This document shows, piece by piece, positions 1 to 8,951 of a DNA stretch of 64,000 bases. Made by a program: the position numbers and the translations under genes. Numbering within the stretch: the stretch's first letter is position 1; every line of letters starts with the position of its first letter. A model generated the notes under the pieces. The model was given only the letters and a program-made list of their open reading frames with translations. It did no database searches and was not told the DNA's origin. The DNA is from Bog-159 sp035308525. GTDB taxonomy: Bacteria > Acidobacteriota > Terriglobia > Bryobacterales > Bryobacteraceae. Location: NCBI GenBank assembly GCA_035308525.1, contig DATGGM010000013.1, positions 1 through 64,000 on the forward strand, written 5' to 3'.

Positions 1-1761
1 TTACCGACCGTATCGGACAACTTCTCGAAGGTTTGGGCGACTCATACCATCAAGACGGGCTTCTACTGGGAACAGACCGGTAACAATCAGCCCTCCAGCA
101 ACCAGGCCAACGGCGAAATGGTAATGACCAGTTGGGGCGGCGGATCGAGTGGCAATGCTTACGCGGATACCATTCTGGGCCGCGTCAGTCAATACAGCGA
201 AAGCAACAAGGACACCATCCTGGCCCTGGCCTTCCACAGCGTACAGTTCTACGTGCAGGATTCCTGGAAGGTAAACCGGCGCCTGACTCTGGACTTCGGT
301 TTGCGCTTCGACCACCTGGGCGCATGGTTCGATCAAAAGGGCACCGGGTTGGCGGTGTGGGTTCCCAGCAAGTACGATCCCAGCGCTCCGCCCGCTTCCT
401 TGACCGGCATCGAGTGGAACAAGATCGACCCCAGCATTCCAATCTCGGGAACCCCCAGCCGCGCGCTCTTCTACGACCCGCGCTTTGGCATGGCGTTCGA
501 TATCTTCGGAACGGGCAAGACCGTGATCCGCGGCGGCTGGGGCATGTACCATTTCCACGACGAGCAGAACGTGCAGTCGGGTGCTCTGGGCATCACGCAG
601 GGCGCATACACCTATTGCGCCTGCAATGGTATTCAGATCAACCAAATCGGCAACACCGTGCCGGCGTCTGCCCCGCCCGGCAGCATCACCACGCTCCAGA
701 TGGGGGATACCAAACAACCGCTCACGAAGACCTATTCTTTCACGATCTCCCAACGCGCCCCGTGGAAGTCGCTCTTTGAGGTTTCCTACGTCGGCAACAG
801 TTCTACCGACCAGAACAATTGGAACACCAGCTTCTTCAACATCAACCTAATCCCGTTTGGGGCGGAGTTTGCGAACGGGCATTGGACCCAAGCCGGCGAC
901 TCGGCCGATTACTACCCCTACAAGAGCTACCAGGCCCTCAACGTGGCGCAGCACTCGCTGTATCAGAACTATAATGGGCTGCAGGCTTCGTGGAATAAGC
1001 AGAGCGGCCGCCTCAACTTCCTGATGAATTACACGTTCAGCAAGAACCTGGGCATCCGCGAATGGAGCAACGAGGCCAGCAACCTCAATGTAGCTGATAA
1101 CTATGGGCCGCTCTCTTTCGATCATACGCACATCTTCAACGTTGCGTGGGTCTATCAGGCGCCCGATTTCTATAAGGGCAACCCGATCCTTAAAGGGATC
1201 GTCAACGGCTGGCAGATTTCAGGTATCACCCAGGTCCAGAGCGGCGCCGACCTGCAGGCGATCGTGAATGCCAATATGAACTTCGGCGGCTACCTTCTGC
1301 CAGGCACCGTGCTGCCCAACGGGACGACCGTAACTTCAGCCATCGGCATGAACGCTGAGAATACTTTGGGGACGAATGCCGTGCAACTGGAGCCCGTCCT
1401 GACCTGCAATCCGAACGCGAATCTGGCCCCGAACCAGCGTGTCAACGGCGCCTGCTTCGCCCAGCCTTCCCTAGGCCAAAATGGAAGTTATGAGTGGCCC
1501 TATATCAAGGGGCCGGCATTCTGGAACGCGGATGCGTCGCTGTTTAAGAACTTCCAGATCAGCGAGTCCAAGAAGGTGCAATTGCGCTTCTCGGGCTATA
1601 ACTTCCTGAACCATCCGCTGCCGTCGTTCCTGAATAGCGGCGACCCGAATCTGAACTTGACGTTCAACCAACAGGGCAAGTTGAACAACCCAGGTTTCGG
1701 TTATGTCGATGAGAAACTCGGCCACCGCATTATTCAGTTGGCGATTAAGTTCTACTTCTAG
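1..1761 (+). CDS. TonB-dependent receptor (Oar/carboxypeptidase-like), C-terminal part, 5'-truncated by window
   Basis: The reading frame is open from the first base to a TAG at 1759, so about 586 residues of a larger protein are visible; the N-terminal regulatory-like fold, the plug and the start of the barrel lie outside the window. What remains alternates amphipathic strands and loops typical of an outer-membrane barrel, with motifs such as SWKVNRRLTLDFGLRFD and GSLFKNFQISESKKVQLRFS-like strands. It ends in Ile-Lys-Phe-Tyr-Phe, the terminal aromatic usual for outer-membrane proteins. The large Oar-like family is expanded in soil Acidobacteria and is thought to import oligomeric substrates, but substrate cannot be read from sequence. 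A strong intrinsic terminator follows directly, so it ends its transcription unit. Confidence 0.85.
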   Translation, partial: LPTVSDNFSKVWATHTIKTGFYWEQTGNNQPSSNQANGEMVMTSWGGGSSGNAYADTILGRVSQYSESNKDTILALAFHSVQFYVQDSWKVNRRLTLDFGLRFDHLGAWFDQKGTGLAVWVPSKYDPSAPPASLTGIEWNKIDPSIPISGTPSRALFYDPRFGMAFDIFGTGKTVIRGGWGMYHFHDEQNVQSGALGITQGAYTYCACNGIQINQIGNTVPASAPPGSITTLQMGDTKQPLTKTYSFTISQRAPWKSLFEVSYVGNSSTDQNNWNTSFFNINLIPFGAEFANGHWTQAGDSADYYPYKSYQALNVAQHSLYQNYNGLQASWNKQSGRLNFLMNYTFSKNLGIREWSNEASNLNVADNYGPLSFDHTHIFNVAWVYQAPDFYKGNPILKGIVNGWQISGITQVQSGADLQAIVNANMNFGGYLLPGTVLPNGTTVTSAIGMNAENTLGTNAVQLEPVLTCNPNANLAPNQRVNGACFAQPSLGQNGSYEWPYIKGPAFWNADASLFKNFQISESKKVQLRFSGYNFLNHPLPSFLNSGDPNLNLTFNQQGKLNNPGFGYVDEKLGHRIIQLAIKFYF

Positions 1762-1787
1762 ACACACTCGCCATCCGCAAAAACCTG

Positions 1788-1816
1788 AAGGGGGGCCGCC
1801 CGGCCCCCCCTTTTTA
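1788..1816 (+). terminator. Rho-independent terminator after the TonB receptor
   Basis: A GC-only stem (GGGGGGCC at 1790-1797, loop GCCC, GGCCCCCC at 1802-1809) is followed by C and TTTTT at 1811-1815. Perfect 8-bp pairing plus a T-run 27 bases after the receptor stop is a textbook intrinsic terminator. Confidence 0.9.
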
Positions 1817-1874
1817 TTGTGGGGAAGGCTCGTAGCCTGCGCCGGCGGCCTACGGCCTATCCCACTAATGTGAG

Positions 1875-4046
1875 GTGACTTTGAGGGGGACTTACCTGTT
1901 ATTACTGCTGCCGATTGCTTCGGCGCTCCCGCAGACGACCATCCGCACGACCACGCGCGAGGTGCTGCTGGACATGGTGGTGCGCGATAAGAAAGAGCGC
2001 GCAGTTACCGACCTGAAGACTGGCGACCTCCAAGTCTACGAAGACGGCGTGCTGCAAAGCATCAAGAGCTTCCGCCTGATCTCCGGCCGGGAGCAGCGCG
2101 AGTCCGAACGGGCCGAGCCGGTTGCCGGCGCACCGGAGACCGTCAGCAGCCCGACGGGCGTGTCCCCGCACGCCGTGCGCCAGATTAACCTGGTTTCCAT
2201 CGTGTTCCAGGCCATGAGCCCGAAGAGCCGTCTCTTCGCGCGCGATGCGGCCCTCAAGTTCCTGGATAACGAGCTAACGCCCAATACCTACGTGGCGATC
2301 TTCAGCCTCGACTATCGCCTGAACGCGCTGCAGAATTACACGCGCGACGTGCCTGCGCTGCGCAAGGCCATCGAACACGCCGCCAGCGGCAACTACGACC
2401 AGTTCGTCAACGATACGGCCAACGTTCTGCGGCAGGTTTCCATGAATGTGAGAACAAGCCAAACCGGCTTCACCATCGAGTTCGGTTTCGATCCGTTCAG
2501 CAGTTCCGGTATGGCCACCGCCGGCGCCGAGCAGGCCGATAGCGAATCGGCCCAGATCATGAACGGCATCCTGCATGGCCAGGTCGGCGTAGAGTCCTAC
2601 CAGTTCGGTATGCGTTCGGTCGCCGCCTTGCTCCTGCTGGCGCGGGAGCAGAGCCGGCTGCCGGGCCGCAAAACCGTGATCTTTCTTTCCGAAGGCCTGG
2701 TGCTGCCGCCCAACAACCGCGAGACTTTCCGTGCGGTTCTCTCTGAAGCTAACCGCGCGAATGTTTCTTTCTATGCCATCGATGCGGGCGGTTTGTCGAC
2801 CACCAATCCGATGTTGCCGGCTCAAAGCGAGCTGCGTAACATAGCCAAGGAAAGCCAGGACCAGCAATCGCTGGTGGCTACTCCCAGCATCAATCCGACC
2901 AATCAGGAAATCGCGGAAAAAACTAAGGACTGGATGCACCAGGACGACTCCCTGTTCTATGCGCTCTCCGCCAACCCGCAGCAGAGCATGCAGGAGCTGG
3001 CGGAGAGCACTGGCGGGTTTCTCATCGCCAACACGAACGACATTGTGAAGCCATTGCGCCGGATAATGGAGGAGGTGGGCATGCATTATGAGCTGACTTA
3101 TTCGCCCACTTCGCAGAATTACGACGGTGGCTTCCGCAAAATCACGGTGAAGCTGGCGCGGAGCGGAGTAAGAGTGCAGGCGCGGGACGGCTACTATGCG
3201 CTGCCGGACCTGAACGGCGAGCCGCTCTTACCTTTTGAGGCGGCCGCGCTCAAGGCCTTGAATACCTCGCCGCTGCCCAAGGCGCTGACCTATCGTGCGG
3301 CCGCGCTGCGATTCCGTCCGGTGCCCGGAGGGGCTCTGTATGACATGGTCCTCGACCTGCCAATCCGCGGATTGACCGCCGGCCTGGAACGGGAACACCC
3401 TGTCGCACGGCTGCATGCCTCGTTCCTGGCGCTGCTCAAAGACGAGCATGGACAGGTGATTGGCAAGATCAGCCGAGACCTGCCGCGGGCGGTCCCCGCG
3501 GATAGGCTCGACGAGTTCCGCGAGGGCGACTTGGTCTTCGCGCAGCCGTTTGCGGTGCGCATCGGCCGCTACACGCTGGAAACCGTAGTGTTGGACCGGG
3601 AGGGCGAGATTGCGGCGGCCCAGCGCTCGGTGTTCGTGGTCTCGGCGCCCTCACCGGGAGTAGGACTGAGCGGTATCGTATTGGTGCGGCGGGTCGATAA
3701 GCTGGAGAAAGCCTGGAACACCAATGATCCGCTGGAGCTTGCCAGCGAGAGGATCACGCCTTCGTTGAACGACCAGATAGCGGCCGGCGCCAAGCCATCG
3801 CTCTATTTCGTGGTATATCCCGACCCGCAGCAAAGCGCCACCAAGCCGGAAGTGACCATCCGATACTTAGCCTCCGGCAACGAAGTCGGGCGGGAGACGC
3901 CGGCGCTGCCGCAGCCGGACGCCACCGGCGCCATTCCTGTGATGGTGGAGCCCCGCCTGGACGAACTGGGGCACTACGAAGTCCGGGTAAGTGTGCGGCA
4001 GGGGGCGTCGGTCGCCGAAAGTAGTACAGTCTTCTGGCTGAATTGA
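1875..4046 (+). CDS. Secreted VWFA-related protein (acidobacterial TIGR03436-like), paralogue A
   Basis: About 723 residues. The N-terminus is a hydrophobic secretion signal (LLLLLPIASALPQ). The conserved segment TREVLLDMVVRDKKERAVTD with a following DLQVYEDGV marks the start of the acidobacterial VWFA-related domain (roughly residues 25-430). After it come two beta-rich stretches (about 440-720) that look like extracytoplasmic Ig-like modules. The usual MIDAS motif DxSxS is not visible at the expected strand, which reads VSIVFQAMSPKSR, so metal binding is doubtful. The start is uncertain: GTG 1875 and TTG 1881 are both possible and neither has a well-spaced Shine-Dalgarno. It is convergent with a close paralogue at 4147-6324 that shares the same N-terminal motif and C-terminal layout. 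The function of this family is unknown; protein-protein binding at the cell surface is inferred from the fold. Confidence 0.8.
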   Translation: MTLRGTYLLLLLPIASALPQTTIRTTTREVLLDMVVRDKKERAVTDLKTGDLQVYEDGVLQSIKSFRLISGREQRESERAEPVAGAPETVSSPTGVSPHAVRQINLVSIVFQAMSPKSRLFARDAALKFLDNELTPNTYVAIFSLDYRLNALQNYTRDVPALRKAIEHAASGNYDQFVNDTANVLRQVSMNVRTSQTGFTIEFGFDPFSSSGMATAGAEQADSESAQIMNGILHGQVGVESYQFGMRSVAALLLLAREQSRLPGRKTVIFLSEGLVLPPNNRETFRAVLSEANRANVSFYAIDAGGLSTTNPMLPAQSELRNIAKESQDQQSLVATPSINPTNQEIAEKTKDWMHQDDSLFYALSANPQQSMQELAESTGGFLIANTNDIVKPLRRIMEEVGMHYELTYSPTSQNYDGGFRKITVKLARSGVRVQARDGYYALPDLNGEPLLPFEAAALKALNTSPLPKALTYRAAALRFRPVPGGALYDMVLDLPIRGLTAGLEREHPVARLHASFLALLKDEHGQVIGKISRDLPRAVPADRLDEFREGDLVFAQPFAVRIGRYTLETVVLDREGEIAAAQRSVFVVSAPSPGVGLSGIVLVRRVDKLEKAWNTNDPLELASERITPSLNDQIAAGAKPSLYFVVYPDPQQSATKPEVTIRYLASGNEVGRETPALPQPDATGAIPVMVEPRLDELGHYEVRVSVRQGASVAESSTVFWLN

Positions 4047-4146
4047 ACAGAAGTAGGAGAGGCCTCCTGGCCTTTCGTTCCTCACAAATGCGTCGTCCGT
4101 CGATCGAGTAGGTTGGGTTCTGCAGCGAGACAGGCTGGGAGCCGTC

Positions 4147-6324
4147 CTACTCCACTTTAACGGTGGTTCTGGCTTCCGCGGCCGAGTCGCCCTGCTTTAC
4201 GGTGGCGTGGACCACGTATTCGCCGGGCGGCATGCCGGAGGCTTGGGATCCCATAATATAGGGGATACGTCCCTGAGCATCCGGAGCTGGCAGGTCCACA
4301 TTTCCCTGACCCACCACCTGGCCCTCCCTGAGATATTCGATCGCCAGCGACGGTTTGGCCTTGACGCCGGGATCCGGATACACCACGAAAAACAGATTCA
4401 GCATGGCTCCCGGCTCGGCCTTGATCGTCGGGGAGAGCGTCGGCGTGACGCGGCCGCCCTGGAATTGAAACGGGTCGTTGGCGTCCAGGTCCTTCACGTT
4501 CGGCTGGTAGGAGCGAACCAGGGAAATGCCGGAAATGCCGACCCCGCGCGGAGCGGCGAGTTCGAAGGCGCTACGGTTGGCTCCGATCTTGTTATTTTCG
4601 CGATCCACCACCGCGGCTTCCAGCGTGTACTTGCCAGGGGGAGCCGTAAATAGTTCCTTGTAGATGAAATTGCCCATCTTTACGCCCGGAACCTTGTCCA
4701 GCGTACCCTGCAAGGGCATGTCACGCTCGAACTTTTGAACCACCTGGCCCTTATCGTCCTTGACCAGCGCGACCAGCGATAGCCGCGCATTGAACTGGTT
4801 CTTCTCCTTATCCTCGAGAAAGGTCAAGTTACCCACGGGCACTTCAACAACCACCGAAGTGCGGATGCCGTCGGCGGTGTTCTGAAAGCGCAGCAGGCTG
4901 GAGCGGAAGGCGACGTCGTGCGGCAGTGTGGCATCCGACAAAGCCTTTAGCAGGGGCACTTCGAAGGGCATCAACCCTTCGGAGCGGACTTCCGGCGGTA
5001 ACGCGAAATAGCCGCTGCGGGCGTGCAACACCAGGTCCTTGCGGCCCGTTTCCACCCTCACCTTGCGGAAGGTCCCGTCGTAGTTCTGAATGCCGGGGTT
5101 GTACGAGATCTCGTAATAGCTGTTGATCTCTTCATTGACATGGCGCAAGGGAACGCGCAGGTCGTTGCTATCGCCGATCAGGAAGCCTCCCGTAGACTGG
5201 GACAAATCGCGCATGGGACCCTGCACATCGTTGCGCATGGAAGTCTCGGCATTGTCAGCGGCCATGATCTGATCCCAACTGACTGCGCCCTTGTTCATAT
5301 TCGCCGCGGATCCTTGAGTTGCGCGCGTCAATTGATCCGTGGAGCCGGTGTTTTGGCTCCAGGTCATCACACCCCTGGTATCCACAGTGTAGAAGGTCAC
5401 GTTCGAGCGGTTGGCCATTGAAATCAGATTCCGGTAGGCCTCATCGAGATAGGTCGGGATGTACATGCCCCAAGAGAAGTACAGCACGGATTTGCGCCCC
5501 GGCAATTTGGCGAGGCCGTTGACCAGGGACTCCAGCGAGAAGATGGTGAGCCGGCTGCCATCGTTGGTAACCGTAGCATCGTAGCGCAGCATATCGAGCA
5601 TCACCTGGACCAGCTTGGCGTTCAGGGCGCTGGATCCGAGCCCGGCAGCATTCGACGGCGGGCCATTGCCGGTGCTCAAGCTTGGTGCATTCAAAGCCTC
5701 CAGGGCGGCGCGCTGATCGGGTGTTCCGGTGGCCTGCAGCAACGTCTTGTGGAGGTCGTTCTTAATCCGGGCGGTGTCCTGCGTGAGTTGCGTGGAGGAG
5801 AGACCGCTGGTGGCCCGCTCAATGGCTTTGCGCAGCAACTCCTTGTCGTTGGTGAACGGTTGTAGCACCTGAAGCTGCGAGGCGATCGCCACTACCGAGT
5901 AGTAGACGTTGGCGCCTTGTTCGCCCTTGATCAGGTCGATGGCCGCGCGGCGCGCCACGGCGCGCTGGTCTACTTCCATACCTTCAAAGGCCAAGGTGAC
6001 TAGGCGGAGCTGCCGTAAAGGATCGAGCGTGGTATGGGCACCTTGCTGGCCGATGGTTTCCGCGCCTTGCACCAGCCGAAAACTGACGATCTTCTGTTTC
6101 GCGCCATTGTCGATAACGCTCAAGTCATCCGGACCGAGGTCGGTGATCGGTTTCCCCTTTTTGTCGCGGACGACCATGTCGAGAAGCACTTCATCGACGG
6201 TTGTTTTGATGGTTGGCGTTTGGGGGGCGGAAGCGGGCGGCTGTTGGGATTGGGCGAAGGTAGGCGACGCCAGAAAACAGAGCAGCCAAGCTCCCTCGAG
6301 AATTCGTTTCATCATGGCAAGCAT
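4147..6324 (-). CDS. Secreted VWFA-related protein (acidobacterial TIGR03436-like), paralogue B
   Basis: 725 residues with a signal peptide (MLAMMKRILEGAWLLCFLAS). The motif TTVDEVLLDMVVRDKKGKP and then DLSVIDNGAKQ aligns with the same region of the gene at 1875-4046. Both also share the sequence GYFALP/GYYALP before the C-terminal modules, and a C-terminal HATVKQGDSAAEA versus RVSVRQGASVAES. The two are therefore diverged copies that now face each other tail to tail with about 100 bp between stops. As in paralogue A, the MIDAS strand (RLVTLAFEGMEVDQR) lacks DxSxS. The start ATG 6324 is preceded by AAGGATG-like SD, and an alternative ATG lies two codons in. Downstream on the same strand is nothing; upstream at 6376 is a TPR gene on the same strand, 51 bp away, so the two may be cotranscribed. 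Confidence 0.82.
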   Translation of the reverse strand: MLAMMKRILEGAWLLCFLASPTFAQSQQPPASAPQTPTIKTTVDEVLLDMVVRDKKGKPITDLGPDDLSVIDNGAKQKIVSFRLVQGAETIGQQGAHTTLDPLRQLRLVTLAFEGMEVDQRAVARRAAIDLIKGEQGANVYYSVVAIASQLQVLQPFTNDKELLRKAIERATSGLSSTQLTQDTARIKNDLHKTLLQATGTPDQRAALEALNAPSLSTGNGPPSNAAGLGSSALNAKLVQVMLDMLRYDATVTNDGSRLTIFSLESLVNGLAKLPGRKSVLYFSWGMYIPTYLDEAYRNLISMANRSNVTFYTVDTRGVMTWSQNTGSTDQLTRATQGSAANMNKGAVSWDQIMAADNAETSMRNDVQGPMRDLSQSTGGFLIGDSNDLRVPLRHVNEEINSYYEISYNPGIQNYDGTFRKVRVETGRKDLVLHARSGYFALPPEVRSEGLMPFEVPLLKALSDATLPHDVAFRSSLLRFQNTADGIRTSVVVEVPVGNLTFLEDKEKNQFNARLSLVALVKDDKGQVVQKFERDMPLQGTLDKVPGVKMGNFIYKELFTAPPGKYTLEAAVVDRENNKIGANRSAFELAAPRGVGISGISLVRSYQPNVKDLDANDPFQFQGGRVTPTLSPTIKAEPGAMLNLFFVVYPDPGVKAKPSLAIEYLREGQVVGQGNVDLPAPDAQGRIPYIMGSQASGMPPGEYVVHATVKQGDSAAEARTTVKVE

Positions 6325-6375
6325 CCTTGCGGAGAATTGCGGGGCCCGGCAGATTCCGATGCGGGTGTCCCGATT

Positions 6376-7485
6376 TCAGTTCTTCTCTGAGTCTATCAGC
6401 TTCTGCAGTCGCTTGAAGGCATTTCTCTCAGTTTCGGCGTCTTCTTTACGTCCGGCGCGAGTGTAGGCGGCCGCCAGCGCGAAGCGCGCGTGCGGGCTGT
6501 CGGGGGCCAGTTTGACGGCGGTCTCCAGTTCGCGGATGGCGCCTTCAACGTCGTCGAGCTGCAGCAACGTACGGCCATAAGCGGTGCGCGCGGCGAAATC
6601 CCCGGGCGCGAGCCGCGCCGCCTTTTCGGCGTAAGGCCGCGCCGATGCGGCGTCCTCGCGCTTCAAGTATTCACCTGCGATGGTTGCCAGGGCCGGAACG
6701 TGATCGGGGTCGATTTCCAGTTCCTGTTTGAGAGCCGCCAGGGCCTTATCGGGATCGGAGCTCAGCAGAAAACTGCCGTAAGTATAGTGCACGCCGGGAG
6801 CCTTCGGATAAACCGCGAGCACGGCTTCATAGGCGCGGGCGGCCTCCTCCGGATGGCGTTCCAGTTCGAAGACCACGGCGTGGCCCAACTGCGCGGCGAG
6901 GTCCCGGTCGGAATCGGGGATTTGAGGCGGCAGCAGGGGCCGCCGCAAGGCCGCCATGCCCGCCGCGAGATAGACATCGGGAGGGACATCGGTGGATTGG
7001 ACCAGCCGGATGAGCTGTTCGCGGGCGTGCTCGTAGTCTTGGAGAAGGATGCACGCCAGAGCCGCATGGTAGACGGCCACTTGCTGAAGTTGTTGCTCGC
7101 CGCCGAAGCCCAGCCTTTCGGCTTCGAGCAAATGTCTCAGCGCAGAAGCGTAACGCTGGATATTGAATTCGCACAGGCCGAGCAAGGCTTGGCCCAGCCC
7201 CATTTCAGGCTTCAGGTCGATCAGCCGCCCGAGGGCGTCGGAGCACTCCGGGAAGCGGTCCTGGTCGTAAAGCAGCGTGCCCAGGAACCACCACCCCTCC
7301 GGCCAGCCGGGCTTGATGCGCAAGGCCTCGCGGTATAGGCGGGCGGCGTCTTCCAGGCGGTTCTGGTCACGTGCTTCGCCGGCTTGCTTGACGACCTGTT
7401 CGAAGCTGACGCTTTCGGCCTTTTGGGCAGGCGCTGCCGCGGCGAAAAGGGCGGCCACGGCGGCGACCGTCGCATGCGAGAGCAT
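6376..7485 (-). CDS. Secreted tetratricopeptide-repeat protein
   Basis: 369 residues: a short signal peptide (ATVAAVAALFAAAAPAQ) followed by a chain of TPR units over most of the length. Recognisable units include ARLYREALRIKPGWPEGW, DALGRLIDLKPEMGLG and a C-terminal AIRELETAVKLAPDSPHA. TPR arrays are protein-binding scaffolds; here the protein is predicted to be periplasmic or exported. It is divergent from the seven-haem cytochrome gene at 7537 with only 51 bp between starts, and upstream of VWFA paralogue B on the same strand. A second, similar exported TPR gene sits at 11503-12615, next to the CRTAC1-like gene, so TPR, cytochrome and FG-GAP proteins are grouped here. Confidence 0.8.
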   Translation of the reverse strand: MLSHATVAAVAALFAAAAPAQKAESVSFEQVVKQAGEARDQNRLEDAARLYREALRIKPGWPEGWWFLGTLLYDQDRFPECSDALGRLIDLKPEMGLGQALLGLCEFNIQRYASALRHLLEAERLGFGGEQQLQQVAVYHAALACILLQDYEHAREQLIRLVQSTDVPPDVYLAAGMAALRRPLLPPQIPDSDRDLAAQLGHAVVFELERHPEEAARAYEAVLAVYPKAPGVHYTYGSFLLSSDPDKALAALKQELEIDPDHVPALATIAGEYLKREDAASARPYAEKAARLAPGDFAARTAYGRTLLQLDDVEGAIRELETAVKLAPDSPHARFALAAAYTRAGRKEDAETERNAFKRLQKLIDSEKN

Positions 7486-7536
7486 AGGTTCTTACTTGTG
7501 ATAGTAACGCATGCCCGATTGTTCGATAATGAGTCT

Positions 7537-8637
7537 ATGCGCTGGCGGGGGTTGTTGTTGGCGGGCCCGGTGGCCGCGTGGGTGGCGGCCGGAATCGGGT
7601 TGCCGGGTCAGAGCTCGGCCGACGCTGCCGAATCGCCGTCGATCTGGCCTGCCGCGGGCGAGTACGCGGGATCCAAGAAATGCGGCCTCTGTCATCCGGC
7701 GCAGGCCCGCAGCTACCGCGCTAACAGCATGCATCGCGCGCTGGAGCCTATCGACGATTGCGAGATTCTGAAGCACAACCCGCGTCTCGAGTGGACCGAG
7801 GGGACTTATCGCTATACCATCGAGCGTAAAGACAAGAGCTACCTGTACCGCGTAACGGACGGTGTCAAGAGCGAAGAGACCACTTTGCTCTACGCTTTTG
7901 GGCAAGGTAAAGCAGGGCAAACCTACGTGTTCGCCGCCGACGGGCGCTATTTCGAGAGCCGCGTCAGCTACTACCTGGCGTTGAAAGGGCTGTCCCTGAC
8001 GGTGGGCGCGCAGAATGACGCGCCCGGCAATCTGCAGCAGGCGCTGGGCAGGAGCATGGGACCAACCGAGACCCGCGACTGCTTTGGTTGTCACACAACC
8101 GGAGCGCGGCGCGGAAGCGTCCTGCAATTGAAGGCGTACGAGGACGGCGTGCAGTGCGAAGCGTGTCACGGGCCAGGCCAGGCCCACATAGACAGCATCG
8201 TGGACGGCAAACCCAAGCCGGGCACCATCCGCAGCCAGAAAGGGCTGACCGCCGAGGAGACCAGCGGCCTGTGCGGATCGTGCCACCGCACCTGGGAGAC
8301 GGTCATTCTGATGAAGGTTCACGGGACTAACAATGTGCGCTTCCAGCCCTACCGGCTGGCCAACAGCCAATGTTTTCTTTCCGGCGACCAGCGCATTGCT
8401 TGTACCGCCTGCCATGACCCGCACGCCGCCGTGATGAAGGACGACCGGGCGTACGATGCGAAGTGCACAACCTGCCACAATGATCGGAACGTCAGTATTC
8501 GCAAACGGATCTGTCCGGCTGCCAGGCAAGCGTGTACCTCCTGCCACATGCCTCGCGTGGAGCTGCGTGGCGCGAACCACGCCTTCGCCGACCACTGGAT
8601 CCGCGTAGCGCGGGACGGGGACAAGTACCCGGATTGA
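7537..8637 (+). CDS. Exported seven-haem c-type cytochrome
   Basis: 366 residues if started at ATG 7537, which gives a clean signal peptide (MRWRGLLLAGPVAAWVAAG); the longer open frame upstream overlaps the divergent TPR gene and has no coding character. Seven CxxCH haem-attachment motifs are visible: CGLCH (residue 49), CFGCH (182), CEACH (207), CGSCH (246), CTACH (289), CTTCH (310) and CTSCH (333). This places it with cytochrome c554-like and doubled-CxxCH multihaem proteins that carry electrons in the periplasm or at the surface. The clustering of six haems in the C-terminal half, with one isolated N-terminal haem, leaves a central domain of about 125 residues without cofactors. The partner is unknown. 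A GATAAT hexamer ends 6 nt before the ATG and no Shine-Dalgarno is present, suggesting a leaderless transcript. Confidence 0.85.
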   Translation: MRWRGLLLAGPVAAWVAAGIGLPGQSSADAAESPSIWPAAGEYAGSKKCGLCHPAQARSYRANSMHRALEPIDDCEILKHNPRLEWTEGTYRYTIERKDKSYLYRVTDGVKSEETTLLYAFGQGKAGQTYVFAADGRYFESRVSYYLALKGLSLTVGAQNDAPGNLQQALGRSMGPTETRDCFGCHTTGARRGSVLQLKAYEDGVQCEACHGPGQAHIDSIVDGKPKPGTIRSQKGLTAEETSGLCGSCHRTWETVILMKVHGTNNVRFQPYRLANSQCFLSGDQRIACTACHDPHAAVMKDDRAYDAKCTTCHNDRNVSIRKRICPAARQACTSCHMPRVELRGANHAFADHWIRVARDGDKYPD

Positions 8638-8951
8638 CGACGGCAGGGTCAGCGGCAGTATCGGGAAACGCTGGGGCGTTTTGATCGGCATTGCGGCGGC
8701 GGTCACCCGTCAACCCCTGCCACACCACAGTGCGTACAAGTCCCTACACGGCGGGACGGTTACCTAACAGTCCCAGACCAATGACGGGAATTCGAGCGAT
8801 TTGAAGTAGGCAATAGAAAGCCCACAGACAGAGCTTTGGCTCGCGTGAGATACCAGGGGCCGCGACGGCACTCAATCGGCCGCATACAGCTTCGGTAACG
8901 CGTAATGCGTCAAGAACCCCGTGGAGGGCCTGAGATGCCCCGCCGGAATCG
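8638..8951. other. Intergenic region before the integrase relic
   Basis: No convincing gene, RNA or repeat is seen. The last 50 bases read in one frame as VKNPVEGLRC, vaguely like the linker before the catalytic domain of tyrosine recombinases, so the relic at 8952 may once have extended upstream into this stretch. This is weak. Confidence 0.4.

Noticed and set aside
4055..4075. Weak hairpin after the first VWFA gene
   Set aside because: Only 5-bp stems with alternative pairings and no T-run; not called as a terminator.
7384..7536. N-terminal extension of the cytochrome open frame
   Set aside because: It overlaps the divergent TPR gene and its start, while ATG 7537 opens a proper signal peptide.
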